64,000 nt of DNA from Seminavis robusta (Eukaryota; Bacillariophyta; Bacillariophyceae; Naviculales; Naviculaceae), in assembly GCA_903772945.1 (NCBI GenBank), contig CAICTM010000043.1, positions 1 through 64,000 of the forward strand, given 5' to 3'. Positions within the stretch are counted from its first letter, which is position 1; every line of letters begins with the position of its first letter. The translations under genes were made by a program, and so were the position numbers. This document shows, piece after piece, positions 10,211-20,682 of the stretch. A model generated the notes under the pieces. The model worked only from the letters and a program-made list of their open reading frames with translations, ran no database searches and was not told where the DNA came from.

Positions 10211-11854
10211 ATGATGACCCTTGATGAACACGATACCGCCGCTGCTACAGCCTGTGTGGCTACTACCAGTTACCCTGATGCCGTTGTGTCTGCCATGATC
10301 AAGACGAACGGGTTGTCTCAAAACGAAGCAGAAGAAGAAGAGATCCTTGTTCATCTTGACACCACTACCACCACTGACGAAGATGCCGAGATGGGCTTGA
10401 CACTCAATCAGACTGCCAGTACCTGCACGGACAGCAGCATGAGCGTGGAACCAATGAATCCTTTTGACAGCCCTACGCAAACTGGTTCTCCCGTTCCTGA
10501 AGCAAAGAGTACAGCCACAACCAAAAGACCACCACTCTCATGCCCACTAAACATGGAGCCTCCAGTGGACAGCAGCATGAGCGTGGAACCAATGAATCCT
10601 TTTGACAGCCCTGCGCGAACTGATTCTCCCGTTCCTGAAGCAAAGAGTACAGCCACCACCAAAAGACCACCACTCTTATGCCCACTGACCAAGGAGCCTC
10701 TTGTGGACAGCAGCATGAGCGTGGAACCAATGAATCCTTTTGACAGCCCTCCGCGAACTCATTCTCCCGTTCCTGAAGCAAAGAGTACAGCCAACAAGAG
10801 ACCACCACTCTTGTGCCCGCTGACCATGGAGCCTCTTGTGGACCCGGTAGTCTGTCCCACGGATGGAGTCTCCTATGAGCGAAGTGCCATTGTCAGTGAA
10901 GAAGATGAGGATCTCTATTATCCCAACAGAGCCTTGAAGGACTGCATTGAGATGTTTCAGGAGGATGATGCTGAGGATAACGCTCAAGATGATGACGGTG
11001 GTACCAGTTCCAACATGGGTACAGTGACCACTGAGGATATCCTGGATCTGTTTGTTTGTCCCATTACCCAAGAACTCATGCGAGATCCTGTAATTGACCA
11101 GGAAGGAAACACCTACGAACGCAGCGCTGTGGTCAACTGGATCCAACAGCATGGAGTCTCTCCAATCACCCGAAAGCCACTCACAGTGGAACTGCTCTAC
11201 GACAACACAACCCTCTTTATGATTCTCATTCAAGAAATACAGCTACTCAAGCAGCAGGAAGAAGAAAACAACGATGAAGTTCAACAGTGGAAGACAGACG
11301 TGTCCGGTACCGATAACACGGAGACCACTTCTGGCGACAGTGACTTTGCTTGCAGCTCGCAGTTTCTAGAAGAATTGCAGCCACAGGGGCAACTCCAGGA
11401 TTTGGAGGCGTCACATCAAGAGCCGAATCTGATCTTCCCGGAACTGGCCTTGGTCGCAGAAGCGGAGCAACGACGACAGCGGTCAAGGAACTCGTCATCT
11501 CGCGGCAGACAACAACGCAACAGACGACGACCACCACCAGTGGTTCATTATGACACTCCCAATGTCAATGATTTGGTTCGACGGGAACAACAAGTTGCAC
11601 GGGAACGCTTGTACCAACTCGAGCAAGAACACCGACGACTAAACCGTCGCAAGAGCGCCCAGTTATTTGCAGTTTGCTTGATTTGTGCCGTACTCGTAAT
11701 GTTCGGATTGTACTTTGTCCTCCCGCTGGCCGCGGCCGCCTTGTTGTTGTTCATTTTTGGCGTCCTTGCAATGTCGATGTGCATCGGGGGACTGCCTTGC
11801 GATTATACCATGGGATCCAACGGAGGACTGAGCAGTGCCTTGAACCGCATATAA
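10211..11854 (+). CDS. membrane-anchored U-box E3 ubiquitin ligase-like protein, 547 aa
   Basis: A complete U-box lies at about residues 279-345: FVCPITQELMRDPVI, then GNTYER, WIQQHG and SPITRKPL. U-boxes bind E2 enzymes and pass ubiquitin to substrates. A second, shortened U-box-like head (CPLTMEPLVDPVV...GVSYERSA) sits at about 203-227 and runs into an acidic linker. Before it, three near-identical repeats of 45-46 residues (74-210) each end in the first residues of a U-box (CPL..EP..D). The C-terminus has an Arg-rich helix and two adjoining hydrophobic spans (about 485-530), so the protein is probably anchored in a membrane with the U-box in the cytosol. The start is the first ATG of the frame, directly after AAACG. 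Substrates are unknown. Confidence 0.85.
   Translation: MMTLDEHDTAAATACVATTSYPDAVVSAMIKTNGLSQNEAEEEEILVHLDTTTTTDEDAEMGLTLNQTASTCTDSSMSVEPMNPFDSPTQTGSPVPEAKSTATTKRPPLSCPLNMEPPVDSSMSVEPMNPFDSPARTDSPVPEAKSTATTKRPPLLCPLTKEPLVDSSMSVEPMNPFDSPPRTHSPVPEAKSTANKRPPLLCPLTMEPLVDPVVCPTDGVSYERSAIVSEEDEDLYYPNRALKDCIEMFQEDDAEDNAQDDDGGTSSNMGTVTTEDILDLFVCPITQELMRDPVIDQEGNTYERSAVVNWIQQHGVSPITRKPLTVELLYDNTTLFMILIQEIQLLKQQEEENNDEVQQWKTDVSGTDNTETTSGDSDFACSSQFLEELQPQGQLQDLEASHQEPNLIFPELALVAEAEQRRQRSRNSSSRGRQQRNRRRPPPVVHYDTPNVNDLVRREQQVARERLYQLEQEHRRLNRRKSAQLFAVCLICAVLVMFGLYFVLPLAAAALLLFIFGVLAMSMCIGGLPCDYTMGSNGGLSSALNRI
10430..10840 (+). repeat. three 138-bp in-frame coding repeats
   Basis: GACAGCAGCATGAGCGTGG recurs at 10430, 10568 and 10706 (spacing 138 bp); the third unit is one codon shorter. 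The repeats encode a Pro/Ser-rich segment ending in a partial U-box motif. They are nearly identical at the DNA level, so expansion is recent or homogenised. Confidence 0.9.
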
Positions 11855-12249
11855 GATGCGTCTTCGGTCATCTTCCATTGCTGGCCAGGGGCTACGGTGT
11901 ATCATGATCCACAGATTGATTGACGGACCAAGTTGGGAGTTGAGTCTACCACCTGCACCTGGGGTGCCTCTTTAAATCGGTACGTCGAGGTTGGTGCCCT
12001 CAAAATGAAGAAGGTATATCCGTACCATATGCGCACGGCCAAGTCTCATTGGACAGCTCAAGGAAGGAAGGAGAACGCGGGAACAGTCTGTGGATCGAAC
12101 GCGACACGATGCTGGTCCCATCGGCGGCACGACTTGTTTGCCCTTGAGCACGTAGCACTGTCTAACGAATTAGACAATAGCTCTCTGATTACGAATTTTT
12201 ATACCAGCCTTATACATTCGCCTCCGTATGGTATGCTTGCGCAAGACAG
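11855..12249. other. 3' region between convergent U-box and SPT5 genes
   Basis: This 395-bp interval separates two stop codons. I see no gene. An AGCTAGCT run overlaps the SPT5 stop codon at its right edge. Confidence 0.5.
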
Positions 12250-15200
12250 CTAGCTGTCGGCATCGATCTTTGCAAGGCACACAAAGTCTACAATCTTGAA
12301 GTCTTCGTTGGAGTCCTTCAGAATTGCATCGGTACCATCAATACAGACTAATTCACCTTCCACACCAACATCAGCTCCGCCTGTGACAAGAACCATGTCG
12401 TGCTCCTTTGGCGGGATCATCGATACTTCTCCAACCCGAACAGTCTTCGTTGACTTATCCGCCAACACAACCATTGCCGTATTGTCTGACGACACCTCTT
12501 TGATGACTGCGGTGGAATCACCGTTCTTCAGCTGCACACAAACACGCTCCATGAACCAGACTGGTGTTTCGTTGGCGTCGCCGTCCTCCATTTCACTTGT
12601 CTCATCACGCTTAATGGCAACAGACGCACTTGCCGGCTTCGATTGCTCGTTGTCGTCTTGCTTTTCGGTCGAACCCCAGCCTGAATTGGAATTGGCATTC
12701 GACCCCCATCCATCTGTCATAACAAACCAGGTTGATGAGAATACCTTCAGAGATGCAAGCAAAAAACAGAAAAAGAACGCACCGTCGTTGTCATCGTTGT
12801 TCGAAGTTCCCCACCCATCATCATTCGATGTGCCGTTCTCTTCTTCGTTGTCGCGATCAACGCCACCTCCGGGTCTCCATACATCGTCCCCACTGAATAA
12901 TCACAACGGAAGAAGTTAGACACCAGATTGCCAATGCACAACACTTTCTCAACCAACAAGGTTACATACCCTCCATCGTGGGCAGGCGTTGCTCCACCAT
13001 GCAGTGGGGTGGCTCCTCCATGCATGGGAGTAGCGCCACCAGCAACAAAGGGAGTTGTTGGAGCCATGATATTGGCAACGGCGGGAATGTCGCGGTTTTG
13101 ATCCTCAGTGGCTCCAAATTTATCTCCGGCCACAGCAACACGTTCTCGCAAAACCATCACCTTTTTCAAGCGGGAGTGCAACTCAACTTGGACATGTGTC
13201 GCTGTTGCATCACAAACTGTTCCCAAATATCCTTTCCATTGTCCTGCCTGGATACGAACAGTCTTTCCAATCAACCCATCGTCACGTTTTCCACGGCTGG
13301 CGGGGCCGCCTCGATTCTGAGATTGTGGGGTTGCAAAGGGACTCATTCCACCATCACCTGGGCCGCCACGGTTCTGCGTTCTCGACCCTGCAAGCACACA
13401 GCTACGACTGCGCACAACAAAAATACCAGCGTGCTCCGAACGAGTTTGCGAATAAAGAAAGAGCTGGGACCTGCTCATTCGTTTGATGGTTGCTGACTTG
13501 CCCTTGTGGGGTCCTTCGGCGACATTCACTGTGTCACCAACGCGAAGCTGATTTCCTTGGACGTCCAGAGCCACAGCCCGCATGGAAGTGGAATTACGCT
13601 TTCCGCGCAATTCTTCTGGTCGAACCTCTCGTGGAATACCATGATTGTTGATCACCGTGAAATCTTCACGTCCAACTCGGACAATTACCCCAACCTCATT
13701 CGCAGAACCGCCACCACTCAGAACGACAAGATCGTAGAGCTCGTAGCCCTGAAGCTTGTCTTGCCCTGAAGCAACCTCTGCTGATTCACGTAACTGGGAC
13801 GTTCTCACTGTGGCGGCATCAACTGGGTTAGAAACAACGGCACAAACGAAATCCACTCGCCCATGCCATGTACCTACCAGAAATTTCTTTGTTCGTGACA
13901 TCAGTCAGTACGACAGCCGTGAAGTCTGTTTCACTGTCGAGTTGTTCTATGGCCACCACAACACCAGTTTCATTTGAGTATCGTCCATCAGTGACCTTGA
14001 CATGGGCACCCACAGGAATATACTTCCTGACTTGATTTGCAAGAAACTCGACCTCCTGTGTCAAATCGAGATCCGCAGCATTGTTTGGTTTCACTTTCAC
14101 CGTGGAGCCGGCTTCATCCAGACTGACAAGTTTACCACGCATGCCGACCAAATCACCTTCAACTACTTCGACAGTGTCGCCAATCATGAGACCAGCACCT
14201 TTTGCTCCACCTGAACCTAGGCTGGTCTTTCCCTGCAGGTCTGACAATTCATCCAACAATGAAGCCGCCATTTTGGACCCTTCGTTTTCATCTTTGTCAT
14301 CATCGACTGATTTCATTTTGTCTCTTCGCCTGAAGCTTTGCAGTTCATCCAAGCTTGGAGGGTCTTCGTCTGTGCACGGTTTAACCATCTGTCCCACCGT
14401 CACTTCCTTGACCAGGTATCCACCGTCGTAATAGTTACCCTCAAAGTAGTCACAGCTGGTATCCAGACCAGGGAATCGTTGTCGCTTGAGTGTATGCTTT
14501 CCGAGTGCCTGCACTTCTTGTGCATTGAAGAACTTTTGTGCCGGTTTGTGCGTCCTTCGTCGACGACGAGCTTCTTCTGGGGACATCTCAGCCAGGGACA
14601 AGTCCAATCTAGGGACACACTGGACAATGGCCTTGAGTCCAGACTCTCTGACAGCCCGGACCAATGCCAGATCGCCCTTGTAATGACCACGGCACATTCG
14701 CACCCAATCATTCTTTTTGACTGGCAAACAAGAGCATGTGAGAATTTCCGCTCAGTCCACATCAACTGAAACTTTCAAGATCCAAACATACCCATTTTCT
14801 TCTTGGATACAACCGCCATGACTGTTGTCATGTCTCCGATTGGCACCAATCTCATTGAGTATTGCATGAGCCCTCTGACTCCTTGGATGGCCTCCAAAAC
14901 AGCTGGTTCACTGAAACTTTCAATGTAGATTCGTCCCTTACTCTGTGCTGCCACAGCGGCACTGATACCGAGGGGCCTCCCCTGACGTGCGAAAGCAGCA
15001 CATTTGTTCATGATTTGAAAGACCAGCTCCATTTCTTTTCCGGTGGCACACGACACCATCCAAAGGCTAGGGTCTGACACAGACGGCACCAAACTCTGCT
15101 GTGCCACAGCTGGCGAAAACTGTGGTACGCCAGCATCGTCGTTGTTCCCCTGTTCCAAAAAGTCAGCTCTCGGAACTCTTCTGTTCTGCATACGATGGCG

Positions 15201-15797
15201 ATTTTCAATTTCTTCTGCCATTTCCGCAACTGATAGCTCTGTTTCTCCGAATCTACCCGCTTGGGCACGTCGCCTATCTTGTTGTCGCATAAGCTCCATA
15301 GCAGCATCGTCCATGTTTTCTCTCTGAATATCTTCCTCCGTATAGTGTTTTTTTACAATGTCATCTGGGTCATGGTGAGTTCCATATGGATCATCCTCAT
15401 CCTCGTCATCTTCTGACGCTTCCGCTTCTTCATCGAAAAAAGAACTGGCTTTGGGACGCTTTTTCTCCTTGCCACTCGATCCAGACGCCTTTCGCTTTTT
15501 GGATGACCGCTCTTCTTCTTCCTCCTCCTCCTCTTCTTCATCATCCTCATCTTCCGACGAAGACAGTTTGGCGCTGGCTTTTTTGGCGGGCTTCAAATTG
15601 GATTCCTCGTCGTCAGAGTCCTCATCATCCTCGTCGTCCTCATCGTCAGAGTACTCCTGAGGTCGCAAAAATTTTCCTGGGCGAAATGCTTTTCCTCCTC
15701 TTGCTCTGTGATGGAATAAACGAAAACAAAAACAATCGGTGAACCACCATTGTGACATCGTGTCAAAAGACATCCAGCAGACGGCAACTTACGACAT
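12250..15797 (-). CDS. SPT5: transcription elongation factor SPT5 (DSIF subunit), six exons, 1062 aa
   Basis: SPT5 with SPT4 forms DSIF, which clamps RNA polymerase II and couples elongation to RNA processing. My exons are 15797-15793, 15705-14792, 14720-13878, 13822-12970, 12892-12783 and 12713-12250. All junctions are GT-AG and the sum is exactly 1063 codons. In order it shows a very acidic N-terminus, the NGN domain (WMVSCATGKEMELVFQ...), and KOW modules (DWVRMCRGHYKGDLALV; GDTVEVVEGDLVG; AHVKVTDGRYSNETG; GDTVNVAEGPHKGK; KTVRIQAGQWKGYLG). A short GGATPxH repeat tail follows, equivalent to the CTR phosphorylated in other eukaryotes, and then a final KOW. Exon 1 is only five nucleotides (ATG plus TC). 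The gene diverges from the DnaJ gene. Confidence 0.93.
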
Positions 15798-16296
15798 TTT
15801 TTCGATTCAAATAATGCTCCAAACACAACGACACCCAACGGCGCGATAACACAGCGATCGATTGCGGTTCTCCGCTGAGTAAAATATGAGTTGTGATTGC
15901 TTGAAGCAATTGTGGATTTGCGCTGCACGTTTGTACTAGCTAGCTAATAGCCGCCGTTGGTTATTCCCATTCGAAAGCAGCCGGCCATTGTGCCAAAATC
16001 TTTGGACGTCTGAGGCGTAGTCACGAGTATTCTCGTGACTCAACCCAACGATCCTTCGAAAGCCAACACAATTTTCACAAGAGATCGAGTATTGGCTGAG
16101 AAACCTATAGAAAGACAAAGGCATCCAACCTTCGACCCTTCACAGCTGTCACAGCATTGTATCATTAACGCGAACGCAGTCGTTGTCTCTTGTGTAGCAT
16201 CCAGAAAAGTCAGCATTTTGGGACCAGGCTACATAGAGAGCAGCCAGAACTTCTCAAGACGATCCAATACTAGTACGGCACAGACCCAACAAACCA
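15798..16296. promoter_or_regulatory. divergent promoter region, SPT5 / ER DnaJ
   Basis: This 499-bp spacer lies between two divergently transcribed start codons. It holds one AGCT run (15935-15946). No clear TATA element is seen. Shared regulation is possible but not shown. Confidence 0.35.
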
Positions 16297-17545
16297 ATGA
16301 CCCGAGGAGCCGTCCTGGTAGTAGCAGTGCTACAGCTGTGGTTGGCCTGTTTGGCCCATGCAGCAGACTATTACAAGTTACTGGGCATATCTCGTGATGC
16401 TACACCCAAGGAAATTAAGAAGGCGTACCGTCAGGCATCCCTCAAGTTCCATCCTGATAAAAACAAGGAAGAGGGAGCTGCCGAGAAGTTTGCCGAAATT
16501 GCCCATGCCTATGAAGTCTTATCAGATGATGAAAAGAAGGAAATCTACGATCGACATGGAGAGGAAGGATTGAAACAACATGAGCAACGTGGTGGTGGCG
16601 GTGGAGGGGGATTTGATCCCTTTGAACAATTTTTTGGCGGATTTGGTGGACGTCGCCAACAGGACGAGGAACAGCGAACACCATCTGTCGAGATTCCTCT
16701 TCATGTCACACTCAAACAATTGTACTTGGGAGAACAAATTGAGGTCGAGTATCATCGCCAAACTCTCTGTCTCAACTGGGAAATGTGTATGAAGACAAAT
16801 AATGAATGTTCGGGTCCGGGAGTGCGGGTTATACGGCAGCAATTAGCACCTGGATTTGTTCAGCAGGTTCAACAACGAGATGAACGATGCATTGCCAGAG
16901 GGAAAATGTGGCACAAAAACTGCAAAGAATGCCCTCAAAAGACTCAAACCGAAAAAATTGATCTGACTATTGATATCCAACCGGGCTACAGAGTGGGCGA
17001 ACACATCACGTTTGAAGAAGTCACTGATGAAAAGCCTGGGCACAAAGCTGGTGATTTGCGATTCGTCATTGTGGAAGAGCCTCATTCAACCTACCATCGG
17101 GACAAGGACAATCTGTACATGACACTCGAAATTCCTCTGGTGGACGCTTTGGTACGTGGCGCCATTATCAACAGCTTTTTTGCATGCCACGCCACGAGAA
17201 GGACTTTGTTGTTGGAAACTACTAATACTGTTTGGTTTTGACTCATAATATTCACTCTCTCTCTTCATCTCTGTCTGTTGCTTTGTTTTTCAGATCGGAT
17301 TCTCAATGACATTGAAACAATTGGATGATACCCCCTTTACCATCACTGTGGATGATGTGATTGACTGTGACCATGTCATGAGAGTGCCTGGAAAGGGTAT
17401 GCCAAGGAGGAATGGCCGTGGCTTTGGGGACTTGTATATCACCTTTGAAGTGGACTTTCCAGTAGATTTGACGGAGAAACAAAAGGATGCCATTGCCAAA
17501 ATCTTGGGGACATCCTCAGGCGACGGCAAGGGAGATGAACTGTAG
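16297..17545 (+). CDS. ER-lumenal DnaJ (ERdj3/DNAJB11-like), two exons, 368 aa
   Basis: This is an Hsp40 co-chaperone for ER Hsp70 (BiP). Exons are 16297-17151 and 17294-17545 (GT-AG). A signal peptide (about 1-22, ending LAHA) is followed by the J domain with HPD at 52-54 and a Gly/Phe-rich linker ([17 protein letters not shown]). A substrate-binding region follows in which the four classical zinc-finger repeats are replaced by a reduced Cys set ([16 protein letters not shown]), as in ERdj3-type proteins. The C-terminal domain has ALIGF and the protein ends in GDEL, which resembles an ER-retrieval signal of the K/H/DDEL type. Length matches DNAJB11. Yeast Scj1-like is the nearest alternative. 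Confidence 0.9.
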
Positions 17546-18410
17546 TCGTTGCTCTAACAGTCAGTTTGGAAGTTATTGGAAAGGGCTCCAAAGTTTACGT
17601 TGGTTTTGGGGATATCTTATTGTCTGGTCTCTACCAGGTACCTCTCACTGAACCCTGGCTTTTTTATTTGACACTACAATCTACCCATGTTTTTGTGGTG
17701 ATTAGAAGATAGAAATTGTCCATAGAACCATCCCCTCGGTTTCGTTTGTTCCGTCTTGCTGCCTTTTGCTTCCTACCACCTCGCTAGTCCATGATGCATG
17801 TGGCTGTGACCTTACTAGTGCTGGTACCAGGTACTACTAGCTACCCTGGATATTAAAAATTATAATACCTCGAGCGCTGTAACCAGACCTGTGGGCTTGT
17901 GGCGGAAAACAATAAAAATAAGATAGTCTAGCTAGCTATCGTAGATAAATACATGTGGCACGAGACTGGTTTCATTTGATGACGTGGAATCGTTTGAAGA
18001 GACAAATAGATTTAATAGTACGACAAATTCGAGATACCACGCAAAGGCTTCTCATGCCTGCATGGGTCATTCAATTTCCCGATGCTCTTTCTCGCGATTT
18101 TGTTTTTGTCTCCAACAGAGGTGAAGTGGTTGGTGGTGGTACTGTGGTAGCAACCTTGCAACGATATACTCAGTAGATCCGGAAGATAGCCGACAATAGT
18201 CGATGCATGGTTCGGTCGAGCTTTCATCAAGATCCTAGTGTCGTCCATAATAGACATCCTGTTGCTTGGTTTCAGTTGTAGTAGCAATCATGATTCGGCG
18301 CTGCATAGGATGGTGCTGTGATCCTCTATGTTGTGTCTTCGATCTTCGGAGGCCATGGTGAGTTAGTGAGTTGGATACCGTTGGAGTTCGTTCGAGTGGA
18401 GTGAGGGTGA
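17546..18410. other. intergenic, no gene seen
   Basis: The stretch contains an AGCT run (17928-17939), a CTGGTACCAGGTAC palindrome near 17820 and AT-rich patches. No coding signal is supported. Confidence 0.5.
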
Positions 18411-18531
18411 ATGTCTTGCTACCAGGAGAGACCGTCGCTGTGGCGGTCGATACGTGTAGTCGCGTTTCTGGCTCTTATCTTATGTTTCTGCTCATTGCAG
18501 TTCTTGCCCTCATGGGAAGTGCTATACAATC

Positions 18532-19293
18532 ATGGCAGTGATCTTGGCGGTAGTAGCCTTTGTTTCCGGGATCTTTTCCATCCGACACTGTTTCTTTTTT
18601 CAAGTGCAGCTACAGAACCTGGAGACGGGAGAACCGATTGAGTTCACCATGAGGGGGTATGGTTACTTTTCTCGAGAAATCGAACCGGGTGAGGAACCAG
18701 ATTACCAGAATTGCCGAGCCTACACCGTCTTGGAGGAACAAGAAACCTTCAACGATTGGTGGTTCCACTACGGACAGTTCTTTAATACCCTTGCTTTGGC
18801 TTTGGGTGGATTGGGTATGCTCATTATCGCCACTACCTGCTGCCTGGCCTTTCATACCCACATGTTTGAAAAGCTGCTTTTGTGGATCTATTTGCTGGCT
18901 GCCATCTTCCAAGGACTTGGATTCTTGGGATTTGGAACCAACTTTTGTTCGACTCACATTTGCAAGATTGGACCAGGTACCGCCATGGCCATTTCGGCCT
19001 TTTTTATGTGGCTTACGGTAGCCAATACAGTCAAGAGTACGCCCGAAGCCTTGCCTCCAGAAGAGCTTGCCGACGACGATGATCCGTATGACAGTGACGA
19101 CGATGATATGTACTACTATGATGATGACAAAGTGGAACAGTATTCTGATTATGAGAGTGACGATGAATCCGATGATAGTGGTAGAAAGAAGAAGAAAAAG
19201 CGAGATCACGACGACGATGAATCCGATGATGAGGAAAGCGAGTTCGACCCCAACCGTAGCCAAGCCAGTTCGACCAAACCGGAGATCGTTTGA
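18532..19293 (+). CDS. multispan membrane protein with acidic tail, about 253 aa
   Basis: Hydrophobic spans lie at about residues 2-20, 87-107, 113-138 and 148-165, followed by a long cytosolic-type tail of Asp/Glu/Tyr/Ser runs with one Lys block. Two Cys in the third loop (FCSTHIC) may pair. I know no function. The 5' end is uncertain. An upstream ATG at 18411 opens another frame (MSCYQERPSLW..., with its own hydrophobic span ending FLPSWE) that could be a first exon spliced into LQNLETGEP through a GTGCTA...TGCAG intron at 18516-18607. That would replace the first 26 or so residues. RNA evidence would decide; the coordinates given are the simple single-exon version. Confidence 0.7.
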   Translation: MAVILAVVAFVSGIFSIRHCFFFQVQLQNLETGEPIEFTMRGYGYFSREIEPGEEPDYQNCRAYTVLEEQETFNDWWFHYGQFFNTLALALGGLGMLIIATTCCLAFHTHMFEKLLLWIYLLAAIFQGLGFLGFGTNFCSTHICKIGPGTAMAISAFFMWLTVANTVKSTPEALPPEELADDDDPYDSDDDDMYYYDDDKVEQYSDYESDDESDDSGRKKKKKRDHDDDESDDEESEFDPNRSQASSTKPEIV

Positions 19294-19584
19294 GGAGAAA
19301 GATATACATATAATAAGATAGGGCTGTAGTGAGCTATAAACAAACTCTTTTTTGTGATTGTTTGTCTTTAGTATGTTATGGTTATTGATGGTGGGATTGG
19401 CTAGCATTCTTGAACGGAATGCTTTCGGCTACTGCCCTTGATGGCCGCAGATAATATTGATTGTAGCCCTGTGTTTTTTCTCTTATAATGTTATGCTTCA
19501 GCCACAGCCAAATTATCCTTGAGTGCGATGTGTGCAATGAGTGAAGAGTGCAGTACCTGGTACTGGTAGAGGAAGTAAAGGTCG

Positions 19585-20289
19585 TTAAGGAGTCAGAAAG
19601 GCATTCAGATCTTCCTCGTCCCCAAACTCATAAAAAGCCGTTGGGATATCACATTCCTCTTTTTCCTCACTCAAGACACAGTCATTGCAGAAGGCCAAGA
19701 CTTCTTCCGGGCCAAGCTCAAAGATATCCTCATAGACATCACAGTTACCAGTGGCAACGCATCGATCGGCACAGTACTTTTGAGGATCGTCCTTAGCCAG
19801 CCTCTTGTCTTTGGCCACCTGACGAAACCTATCCATCTGATCTTCTTGGCCAAGCACTTCTTGTGGAACATGGTGGAGCACATGATTGCGATTCTTCTCC
19901 ATCCATTTCTGCTCGAACTCTTTTGGAGTTTGGGGAATATCATAGTGTGGAAAAGCCAAGAAACAGCATTAGAGGTGACCATTGGCGATTCGATAGATTC
20001 ATTCGAGTTGGCGGTTGGGTAGGTTTCTTCCCCACTCTAGCTAGCTGGGACTTACCATCATGGTGGCTCAATCGGTGGAGCTCCTCGTCTGGAAAGCAGA
20101 AAAGTGTGTTGAGATTCTTCCAAAGGCCTTTGCGTCACGGTCGGTGCAAACGAAGAATGATATCTTACCAATCATGTTGGCCACCCAATCTTCGAGGAAA
20201 AGCTTGGAAGACCTAACATTCGGCTGTCGAACAACAAACGCTCCAGCCGAAGAAAAGGCAAGAACAGTCAAGACAAGTGCATACATCAT
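19585..20289 (-). CDS. plastid-targeted small Cys-rich protein, three exons, 171 aa
   Basis: The N-terminus is a signal peptide followed by GAF at the cleavage point (SSAGAFVVRQ), the diatom ASAFAP-type mark for import into the complex plastid. The mature part has helices (EFEQKWMEKNRNHVLHH) and a Cys-containing C-terminal module (KYCADRC, GNC, FCNDC, EEC) that may be redox active or bind metal. Exons are 20289-20169, 20088-20056 (33 nt) and 19946-19585, summing to 172 codons. The first junction is GT-AG; the second fits only as GTAAGT...CCAC, a GT-AC intron, because no AG lies in the required window. I know no function, and CP12-like redox proteins are only a loose analogy. Confidence 0.75.
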
Positions 20290-20682
20290 GGTCGTGGTTG
20301 TGTTGGTTTCTTAGTTTCTTTAGCTACTATCGCTCCAGAAGAAAAAATGATCACTCAATCCCACCCATCACAAAGAAAAGCCCATCAAACATCAACTGCA
20401 AAAAGTGTAGCAGACACGCCGATACGCTGGTTGAAAACCAGCTGCCCAACAAAACTGCCGCCAGTGCGTGGATAGTCCTTAATCTTAAAAGCCTCAGACT
20501 TAAGACAGCAGAAATGCAATTTGGGTGACTCAGTCACGCTGGAACAACTGAGAAGGTGCCGACATGCCGACCCAAAATGCGAAAAGATCCACACCGTTTG
20601 TGGCTCTGGCTCATGATGATCATGATCATTGTTGTCACATATCCAACAATCAGGTTCAAAGCATAGCAAATACAACAGCACC
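20290..20682. promoter_or_regulatory. upstream spacer between divergent genes
   Basis: This 393-bp spacer separates the plastid-protein gene (minus) from the membrane-protein gene (plus). I see no clear element, apart from TGATGATCATGATCA-type palindromic words near 20613-20630. Confidence 0.3.

Noticed and set aside
12296-12919. 207-codon frame opposite SPT5 exons
   Set aside because: It is a shadow of SPT5; the minus strand has splice sites, domain matches and consistent phase.
15451-15660. Poly-Ser frame on the plus strand
   Set aside because: It is the antisense shadow of the acidic Glu/Asp-rich N-terminus of SPT5.
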